DNA of 9,677 nucleotides from JBEIUL01 sp044356865 (GTDB lineage: Bacteria > Planctomycetota > Phycisphaerae > Phycisphaerales > SM1A02), in NCBI GenBank assembly GCA_044356865.1, contig JBIKVN010000115.1:1-9677 (forward strand), read 5' to 3'. Made by a program: the position numbers and the translations under genes. Position 1 is the stretch's first letter, and every line of letters begins with the position of its first letter. Under the pieces are notes generated by a model. It saw nothing but the letters and a program-made list of their open reading frames with translations, did not search any database and had not been told where the DNA came from. This document shows, in pieces, positions 4,270 to 9,677 of the stretch.

Positions 4270-6870
4270 ATGCTCCGATCCTGCGGTCTCGCGTGCTTTT
4301 CGATGATGGCGGTTTCATTCGGATTGGCCCGATCTGCCGCCGCCGAACCGCCGGTCTGCAAGGTCTTCATCCTTGCCGGGCAGTCGAACATGGAAGGGCA
4401 GGCCGTCGTCGACCTCGCCGGCGAGGACTACAACGACGGCCGCGGTACGCTCGCGGCGGTCGCGGACGACCCGCGCACGGCTCCGCTCGTCGGGCACCTT
4501 CGCCGTACGGATGGTTCATGGGTCGTGCGCGACGACGTTCTCGTCCGCTACACGCCCGAGGGGAAGCCGGCGAAGTCCGGCCCGCTGGGCCTTGGCTTCA
4601 CGCCGTACCTCGACGCGCATCACTTCGGGCCGGAACTGCAGCTTGGGCATGTCCTCGGCGACGCGATCGACGGACCGGTGCTGCTCGTGAAGACCGCCTG
4701 GGGCGGGAAGAGCCTCTTCGGGGATTTTCGCCCGCCGTCCGCCGGTGGCGAGACCGGGATGTACTGGAAGCGGATGGTCGCGGACGTACGGACCGCGCTG
4801 GAGGTCGCCGGAGACGAGTTCCCCTCGCTCCGCGGGCATCGCCTCGAGCTCGCGGGCCTCGTCTGGTACCAGGGTTGGAACGACGGTTGCGATCCCGAGC
4901 GGGCGGTTCCCGAGTACGAGGAGAACCTGGTTCATCTGGTCAATGACTTCCGCCGCGAATTCGCCGCGCCCGACCTTCCCGTGGTGATCGGCGAGATCAC
5001 CGGCCCGTGGGTCGAGGCGCCGGGCGAGTGGGACGCGCTGCGCCGCGCCCAAGCCGCGGCTGCAACGCGGATCCCGCGGGCGACCTTCGTGCCGACCGCG
5101 GCCTTCGTGCGCGATCCCGCCGACTCGCCGAACCCGGGACACGGGCACCACGAGTTCGGCAACGCCGAGACGTATGTCCTCGTCGGCGACGCGCTCGGTC
5201 GGGCGATGCGGTCGCTCGCGGTCGAGGGCTCGCCGGCATTCGTCCCGACCCTTCCGCCGAAGAACGCCGAGATGTCGGGCTACATGCTCGTGCCGGTCGA
5301 GCGGATCCCCGACACGTTCGACGCCGGCTTCTCGCTCTACGCCGCCGCGTGGCCGCTCGTCGAGCGATATCCCGGCTCGCGCTTCCAGACCGGCCTCTTC
5401 GGCACGTGGATGTTCGCCCAGTTCGGTCGGCTGGCCGACGGCAAGCACGACCCCGCCGACAAGCCGGGGGACATGTACTCCGACATCGAGGGCGGCCTCG
5501 GCTGGTGGCGCGACACCCGCTTCGCGACGACCGTGCCGAAGTTCATCATGGGCGGCGTGGCCCCCGACTTCGTCGCGTGGGCGAACGGGCCCGGCGCCGG
5601 CAAGGGCCGCGACTGGGAGAAGCCGCTCGGGAAGTACGCGGTCGCGCAGCTCAGCCCATGGGTGGTCTGGCCGCCCGACGGCCTGAATCTCGCCCAGGGA
5701 ACCTGCGGCGAGCTCTTCGGCTACGGCTACCTGCCGCTGCCGCTTGTCGAGCCGACCGCGACTGCGGGCGGGCAGTGCTGGACGCTCTTCCTCAACACCG
5801 CGAACTTCAAGGGACCGGTCGCCTTCTTCACGCCGCACTTCTGGGCCGAGTCGATCGCGGCGCGGCCGGAACTTGCCGGGAAACTCCTCGACACGCGGGG
5901 CTCCGACCCGAACAAGGCGTTCCAGATGGAGACGCAGTGGATTCCCGCGGCGATCGGGAAGCGGTTGGCCGACGGCGCGACGTTCGCGCGGGTCGCGCCG
6001 ATGTCGTTCCCGTCCGATCCGCAGGGGCGCACGGTCGTGCTGCACCGGCTCACGACCTACACGTCGGCCGCCCTCCCCGACGCGGTGCGGGCGTGGTTCG
6101 CCGGCGGACCGGCCCCGAGCGGTGCGATCGACCCGGCGGCGTCGCATGTCGCGCGGTTCGGCACCGGCGGCGGGTCGACCTGGCGGATTTTCGTGGACGG
6201 CGCCGACGAGAATGATCGTCCCGACCTCGACTGGAAGCGGTTCGGAACGCCGATCGCCCACGAAGAGCACACCTTCGGGTACGCGTGGGACGCTTCGCTC
6301 GTGCAGCCCGTCGACGACGGCCGCGGCTCACGCGTGCGGCTGCCCGAGCACTTCCGCCTCGAGCCGCGCGAGGGGAAGCGTCCGCTCTGGCGGGCCGTTC
6401 CCGCCGCCGAGGTTCCCCCGGAGGCCGGCCTCGGGGCGGCGCGATTCGACACGCCGCGCGAGCGGGGCGAGGGCCCGTATGTCACGCCCGACGCGGCCGA
6501 CAGCCCGTTCCGGAAGCCCGGCCCCGTCGCCGGCCCGTTCGAGACGACGCTCGGCGACGGCAGCACGGTGACCTATGCGTGGTTCCGCTTTGCCGACCAG
6601 CCGGCGATGCGGAACGCCGGCCTCACCGACGCGCAGCGCGAGGAGGCCCAGCGCCGCGTCGAGCTCGTACATCGGGCCTGGGCCCGCGACCGCGACTACC
6701 TCACGCCGCCGACCGCCGGCTCGCTCGCGTCGCTCGACCCCGCGCTCGTCGTCACGCCGCCCGCGGGGCTCGAGGCGGGGTATGTCCCGATCGCGATCCG
6801 GCAGGAACGGAAGCCGCGCCGTCCGGCGCCGCGCCGTCGCCTCGCCCAAAACCGGACCCTGTCCCCATGA
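4270..6870 (+). CDS. Exported SGNH/sialate O-acetylesterase-like protein with large C-terminal extension
   Basis: 866 residues from the ATG at 4270, with AGGA (4259-4262) seven bases upstream and a signal peptide ending near SAAA (residue ~25). Residues ~30-305 are an SGNH hydrolase of the sialate O-acetylesterase type: block I GQSNMEG with nucleophile Ser39, block II TAWGGKS (~142-148), block III WYQGWND (199-205, Asn204), and block V PGHGHHEFGNAETY with the likely catalytic His at 293 or 294. Such enzymes remove acetyl groups from sugars or polysaccharides, here outside the cytoplasm. Residues ~310-866 are a Trp/Gly/Pro-rich region (SRFQTGLFGTWMFAQFGRL, WWRDTRFATT, LFLNTANFKGPVAFFTPHFWAES) that I cannot assign to a family. 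Its sequence is continuous with uniform codon use, so it is not a frameshift artefact. The last ~20 residues are Arg-rich. The stop overlaps the channel start (ATGA). The esterase part is secure; the substrate and the role of the extension are unknown. Confidence 0.9.
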   Translation: MLRSCGLACFSMMAVSFGLARSAAAEPPVCKVFILAGQSNMEGQAVVDLAGEDYNDGRGTLAAVADDPRTAPLVGHLRRTDGSWVVRDDVLVRYTPEGKPAKSGPLGLGFTPYLDAHHFGPELQLGHVLGDAIDGPVLLVKTAWGGKSLFGDFRPPSAGGETGMYWKRMVADVRTALEVAGDEFPSLRGHRLELAGLVWYQGWNDGCDPERAVPEYEENLVHLVNDFRREFAAPDLPVVIGEITGPWVEAPGEWDALRRAQAAAATRIPRATFVPTAAFVRDPADSPNPGHGHHEFGNAETYVLVGDALGRAMRSLAVEGSPAFVPTLPPKNAEMSGYMLVPVERIPDTFDAGFSLYAAAWPLVERYPGSRFQTGLFGTWMFAQFGRLADGKHDPADKPGDMYSDIEGGLGWWRDTRFATTVPKFIMGGVAPDFVAWANGPGAGKGRDWEKPLGKYAVAQLSPWVVWPPDGLNLAQGTCGELFGYGYLPLPLVEPTATAGGQCWTLFLNTANFKGPVAFFTPHFWAESIAARPELAGKLLDTRGSDPNKAFQMETQWIPAAIGKRLADGATFARVAPMSFPSDPQGRTVVLHRLTTYTSAALPDAVRAWFAGGPAPSGAIDPAASHVARFGTGGGSTWRIFVDGADENDRPDLDWKRFGTPIAHEEHTFGYAWDASLVQPVDDGRGSRVRLPEHFRLEPREGKRPLWRAVPAAEVPPEAGLGAARFDTPRERGEGPYVTPDAADSPFRKPGPVAGPFETTLGDGSTVTYAWFRFADQPAMRNAGLTDAQREEAQRRVELVHRAWARDRDYLTPPTAGSLASLDPALVVTPPAGLEAGYVPIAIRQERKPRRPAPRRRLAQNRTLSP

Positions 6871-7781
6871 CCAGCCCATCGACCCTCGAACCGACCGCCG
6901 TCCCCGTCCCCAACGCTGCCGGACGCCTCGTGCGGACCCGCGGGTTCCGCGGCGCGGTGCTCGTCGCGATCCTCGCCGGCGCGGTGATCGTCGGCCTCGA
7001 GACGATTCCCGGGATGCAGGAGCCCTACGGCGGCCTGCTCCGCGCGGTCGACGCGGTCATCCTCGCCCTGTTCGTCCTCGAGGCCATCCTCAAGATCGCC
7101 GCCGAGGGCCGCCGGCCCTGGCGTTACTTCCTCGACCCGTGGAACGTCTTCGACTTCACGGTCACCGCGATCTGCCTGCTGCCGCTGCACGCCCAGTACG
7201 CCCAGGTGCTGCGGCTCGGCCGCGTCGCCCGCAGCCTGCGGATGGTGACGGCCCTGCCACGGCTGCAGCTCATCGTGGGGGCGCTGCTCCGCAGCCTGCC
7301 GAGCTTCGGGTGGATCACGCTGCTGCTGCTCACGCTGCTCTACTGCTACAGCGTGATGGGCGTGTTCCTCTTCGGCGAGAACGATCCGGCCCGCTTCGGC
7401 TCGCTCTGGTCGAGCATGCTCACCATGTTCGGGGTGCTCACGCTCGAGGGCTGGGTCGACATCATGCGTGAGCAGATGGACGGCCTTCCCCGCGACGACG
7501 GCATCGCGCCGCCCGTCGCGCCGATCGCGGCCCCGATCTTTTTCGTGAGCTTCATCCTGTCGGGAACGATGATCTTCCTGAATCTCCTCGTCGGGGTCAT
7601 CGTGAACAGCATGAGCGAGATGCCCGAGGCCGAAGGGCCGGCGAACGGGGCCTCGCCGCTCCCGAGCCTGCACGCGCCGGGCGGGGATGCCCCGCACGTG
7701 ACGCTGCTGGTCGAGCGGCTGGCCCGCATCGAGGGGCGGCTCGAGGAAATGCAGGCAACGCTGCGCGAACCGCGGCGCTGA
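6867..7781 (+). CDS. Voltage-gated cation channel (NaChBac/ion transport family), TLEGWVD filter
   Basis: 304 residues; the ATG at 6867 overlaps the esterase stop as ATGA, and there is no ribosome site of its own, so translation is probably coupled. One subunit of a homotetramer in the inner membrane. Segments: S1 ~29-46, S2 ~57-79 (acidic E72), S3 ~91-108 (NVFDF with D96), S4 ~112-130 with arginines at 116, 119, 122 and 125 every third residue, S5 ~146-170, pore helix and filter ~180-199, S6 ~222-249 (FLNLLVGVIVNSM). The filter is TLEGWVD (192-198), unlike the LESW-type filter of bacterial sodium channels. After S6 comes a Pro/Gly-rich linker and a C-terminal coiled coil (~277-300, LLVERLARIEGRLEEM), the tetramerisation helix of this family. 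Length is slightly above the usual ~270, due to the N-terminus and a loop rich in Pro and Ala between filter and S6. The architecture is certain; calcium preference is inferred from the filter. Confidence 0.95.
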   Translation: MTSPSTLEPTAVPVPNAAGRLVRTRGFRGAVLVAILAGAVIVGLETIPGMQEPYGGLLRAVDAVILALFVLEAILKIAAEGRRPWRYFLDPWNVFDFTVTAICLLPLHAQYAQVLRLGRVARSLRMVTALPRLQLIVGALLRSLPSFGWITLLLLTLLYCYSVMGVFLFGENDPARFGSLWSSMLTMFGVLTLEGWVDIMREQMDGLPRDDGIAPPVAPIAAPIFFVSFILSGTMIFLNLLVGVIVNSMSEMPEAEGPANGASPLPSLHAPGGDAPHVTLLVERLARIEGRLEEMQATLREPRR

Positions 7782-7791
7782 CTCCGCGCCG
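7773..7791. terminator. Short GC hairpin at the convergent gene ends
   Basis: CGGCGC (7773-7778) pairs with GCGCCG (7786-7791) around a 7-base loop that contains the channel stop codon. Only 12 bases separate the convergent channel and HAF-repeat genes, and this is the only hairpin there. It is short and has no T tract on either side, so the terminator role is weak. Confidence 0.2.
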
Positions 7792-7793
7792 GA

Positions 7794-9032
7794 TCAGCCC
7801 GCGCACGGCCCCCACGCCCCGAGCAGCGCGGTCAGGTCGGCCGCGTCGGTGACGCCGTCGCCGTCGAGGTCGGCCTTCCCGGTGCCCCAGGCCCCGAGCA
7901 GGATGGCCAGATCCGCGGCGCCCACCTCGCCGTCGCCGTTCAGGTCGGCGGCACACGCCTCCGGCCGCGGCAGGTCGAGGATGAAGCCCTGGATGCCGTT
8001 CGGCGTCCGCGCGGTGCCGACGATCGTGTACCCGTCGCGCGACATCCCGAGCGGCAGGGCCATCCGCACCCCGGTCGGAATGGCCACGCCTTCCGCCGCC
8101 GCGAGCGTCTCGAGCGAGTGGAGCGTGCCGTCGATCCACAGGTATCCCTCGCCGCCGGTCGCCGGCGGGAACTGGGTTCGATAGAAAAGCACGATGCGGC
8201 TCCCGTCGTCGTTGATGCCGGTCGGGAAACCGCGGGGAAGCGTGGGAATCGGCGACGGCGGCAGCGTGAAGAGCCCCTGCACCTCGTTCCAGCGCCAGGC
8301 GAGGTTCCCGCCGCTCGCGCCCAGCCCGACCACCCACTGGCCGTCATCGCTTGCCGCGCCGGCCTCGCCGACCGCCTGTCCGTTCGGCATCGTGATGAGT
8401 TTCTGCACTCCGTTCCGCCACACTGCACCCTGGCGGAATCCCGTTTCCGAATCTTGCCAGCCGGCGATCACCGTGCCGTTGCCGTTCGCCGCGTTCGCCC
8501 GGGTAGATCGGCCCGGCACGCTCGATCCGAGGTCGACGAGGCCTCCGGCGGTCGAGAACCGGTAGGCCCGCGCGCCGCACTGGTTATGCCAGCCGAGGCC
8601 GACCATGGTGGTGCCGTCCCCCGAGACGCCCCAGCAGCTCGTCGCCGCGAGATCGCAGCTGAACCCGAAGTTCCCGACGAGCGAGGTCTGCCCGGTGGTG
8701 CGGTCGTGGAAGGCGCCCTCGGTCTTGCCCGATTGCGGATTGAGCACGGTGAGGCCGATGCGGTTGCCGTCGTCGCTGATTCCCGCGCTGCCCGCTCCGC
8801 CCGCGGACGGCGAGACGCCGCCGATGAACGTGAGTCCCTGCTCGGGCGTCCAGTACCAGAACTGGCTCGTGTTGTAGCCGGCCACCACCCGACCGTCGGC
8901 CGAGGCGTCGGACGGGTAGAGCCCGGACGCGCCGAGCAGGTGGAACGAGCCGCCGGTGCTGCCGGCGAGGGCGGTCGAGGTCGTGGCAAGGGCGAGGAGG
9001 TAAAGGCCGCCGGTCCGCGGGATCGAGAGCAC
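7794..9032 (-). CDS. Exported HAF-repeat protein with C-terminal dockerin
   Basis: 412 residues from a GTG at 9032-9030 chosen because AAGGAG lies six bases upstream and a signal peptide follows at once (LYLLALATTSTALA, cleavage near 23). Seven copies of a short motif, roughly S-x-DG-x-x-x-V/I-x-G, occur near residues 43, 85, 136, 181, 227, 273 and 330, for example SADGRVVAG, SGDGTTMVG, SDDGQWVVG and SRDGYTIVG. This fits the extracellular HAF repeat family and suggests a seven-bladed beta-propeller. Four cysteines at ~126-152 could form disulphides. Residues ~360-412 are a dockerin-like pair of calcium loops (DLNGDGEVGAADL, DLDGDGVTDAADL) with tails LLGAWG and LLGAWGPCAG. No catalytic motif is visible; surface recognition or scaffold attachment is inferred. 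It converges on the channel gene. Gene and repeat calls are strong; function unknown. Confidence 0.9.
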   Translation of the reverse strand: MLSIPRTGGLYLLALATTSTALAGSTGGSFHLLGASGLYPSDASADGRVVAGYNTSQFWYWTPEQGLTFIGGVSPSAGGAGSAGISDDGNRIGLTVLNPQSGKTEGAFHDRTTGQTSLVGNFGFSCDLAATSCWGVSGDGTTMVGLGWHNQCGARAYRFSTAGGLVDLGSSVPGRSTRANAANGNGTVIAGWQDSETGFRQGAVWRNGVQKLITMPNGQAVGEAGAASDDGQWVVGLGASGGNLAWRWNEVQGLFTLPPSPIPTLPRGFPTGINDDGSRIVLFYRTQFPPATGGEGYLWIDGTLHSLETLAAAEGVAIPTGVRMALPLGMSRDGYTIVGTARTPNGIQGFILDLPRPEACAADLNGDGEVGAADLAILLGAWGTGKADLDGDGVTDAADLTALLGAWGPCAG

Positions 9033-9038
9033 GGTGAT

Positions 9039-9044
9039 CTCCTT
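9039..9044 (-). promoter_or_regulatory. Ribosome binding site fixing a GTG start
   Basis: CTCCTT on the + strand is AAGGAG on the minus strand, six bases before the GTG at 9032. It excludes the longer in-frame start at 9116, whose extra 28 residues (Arg/Trp-rich) would bury the signal peptide. Confidence 0.8.
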
Positions 9045-9170
9045 GCGGCGACTCAAACGGACGCCGTGGGTCGAGAATACCCTCGGAAGCAGGTCGGGCG
9101 ACCAGAACCACCGCAACGGCCGGACTTCCGGCGGTCAGAGCCGGAAACGCGGCTACCCGGCGACAACGGC

Positions 9171-9365
9171 TCAATTCGCCGCCACCACGCCCGGCGCGGG
9201 AACCACCCGCCCCGACCAAGAGCCGGTGAACGTCGCGGCAAGCTCCGGCGAGGTCACGCCCGCCGGGGTTCCCCGCGCGAAACGCTCGGGTCCGGCCGCC
9301 GACGGCCTCCCGCGCGAAGCGAGTTCTGACAACAATCTTTTCTCCCGACGATCCTCGCCCCGCAT
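9171..9365 (-). CDS. Doubtful small ORF, 64 residues
   Basis: ATG at 9365-9363, stop TGA at 9173-9171, upstream of and on the same strand as the HAF-repeat gene. Its last ~39 codons (ERFARGTPAG, TSPELAATFTGSWSGR, VVPAPGVVAAN) have G or C in the third position in about 34 cases by eye, as in the real genes here. The N-terminal part is Arg/Glu-rich with poorer codon bias, and no good ribosome site precedes it. It could be the end of a decayed gene, a real small protein, or chance in GC-rich DNA. No family recognised. Confidence 0.2.
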   Translation of the reverse strand: MRGEDRREKRLLSELASRGRPSAAGPERFARGTPAGVTSPELAATFTGSWSGRVVPAPGVVAAN

Positions 9366-9502
9366 CAAGCTTTCGTCGCTGCCGGATGGAAGTTGGGCAG
9401 GTTAGGCAGAATGGGGATCCACCGGCAGGCGAAGCGGACCGGCTTGTGCATCCGTGCTACGTCTGAAACCGGAGTGCGGGCCGATCCATTTCGGAGTTCC
9501 GC

Positions 9503-9677
9503 ATGATTTCCACTCGCCGCATCGTCGTGAGCGACTATGTTCGCAAGACGCCCGGATTGACCGCACCGTCCAAGCGGCCTGACCCACGCCATCTCGAACC
9601 TCGCGATACCACACATGCACCGATTCCATCCGATCAAGAGCGCACCGACCTTTGGCGGAACGCCCCGAGCTGGTTCT
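9503..9677 (+). CDS. Possible gene start, runs off the right edge (3' partial)
   Basis: ATG at 9503 with GGAG (9493-9496) six bases upstream opens a frame with no stop to the window end, 58 codons (MISTRRIVVSDYVRK... DLWRNAPSWF). Third-position G or C is only about 60% by eye, clearly lower than in the main genes, so this may be an acquired or non-native gene, or not a gene. No signal peptide or known motif is visible; the N-terminus is basic. The opposite-strand frames here (to 9637) lack a ribosome site and look less likely. Confidence 0.4.
   Translation, partial: MISTRRIVVSDYVRKTPGLTAPSKRPDPRHLEPRDTTHAPIPSDQERTDLWRNAPSWF

Larger units (their letters stand above)
9033..9502. other. Intergenic region, 470 bp
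   Basis: This is the leader of the HAF-repeat gene plus the stretch before the possible gene at 9503. I see no tRNA, repeat array or insertion-sequence end. TATTCT on the minus strand at 9079-9074 could be a -10 element, but no acceptable -35 lies 16-18 bases upstream. From about 9320 rightwards the base composition becomes visibly less GC-rich. One weak ORF inside it is listed separately. Confidence 0.5.

Noticed and set aside
2702..6270. Long open frames opposite the FAS1 and esterase genes (for example + 2702-4306 and - 4516-6270)
   Set aside because: They are antisense shadows produced by high GC content; their translations are Arg/Gly/Asp/His repeats without motifs, while the opposite strand has clear conserved domains.
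9365..9637. Minus-strand 90-codon ORF at the right edge
   Set aside because: No ribosome site, no motif, and it conflicts with the better-supported plus-strand start at 9503.

Overview
This GC-rich window looks like a planctomycete chromosome, most likely class Phycisphaerae. Three predicted secreted proteins end in dockerin-like paired calcium loops with the tail signature LLGAWGPC or close variants, two of them preceded by thrombospondin type-3 repeats. That combination, with a HAF-repeat protein and a Cu-monooxygenase-like protein, is typical of that group. The assignment rests on protein style only; there is no rRNA or other marker gene.

Layout. (1) 1-658, + strand: 3' end of a gene related to copper type II ascorbate-dependent monooxygenases, with the expected C-domain copper ligands missing. 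(2) 680-~905, - strand: a previously unannotated, frameshifted, start-less remnant of a fasciclin (FAS1) domain. (3) 968-2793, - strand: two tandem exported TSP3/dockerin-type proteins, 17 bp apart, probably one operon with a candidate promoter near 2899-2927. (4) 3007-3035: a 12-bp perfect-stem terminator serving the next gene. (5) 3074-4039, - strand: an intact exported protein with two FAS1 domains. (6) 4040-4269: divergent intergenic region holding a 14-bp perfect palindrome. (7) 4270-7781, + strand: a two-gene operon joined by an ATGA overlap, encoding a large exported SGNH/sialate O-acetylesterase-like protein with a ~560-residue unassigned C-terminal region, and a six-transmembrane voltage-gated cation channel of the NaChBac type with selectivity filter TLEGWVD. 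(8) 7794-9032, - strand: an exported HAF-repeat protein with seven DG-type repeats and a C-terminal dockerin, meeting the channel gene tail to tail. (9) 9033-9677: mostly non-coding, with one doubtful small ORF and the start of a possible gene running off the right edge.

How the genes may work together. Five of the intact genes encode predicted exported proteins (adhesive FAS1, calcium-binding dockerin/TSP3 proteins, an esterase), suggesting an envelope or extracellular-matrix region. The channel is the one clear inner-membrane protein, and its filter resembles that reported for a native prokaryotic calcium channel. A link between calcium entry and the calcium-binding exoproteins is attractive but is only inference. 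The strongest items for follow-up are the FAS1 remnant, the channel filter and its coupling to the esterase, and the copper-ligand loss at the left edge.
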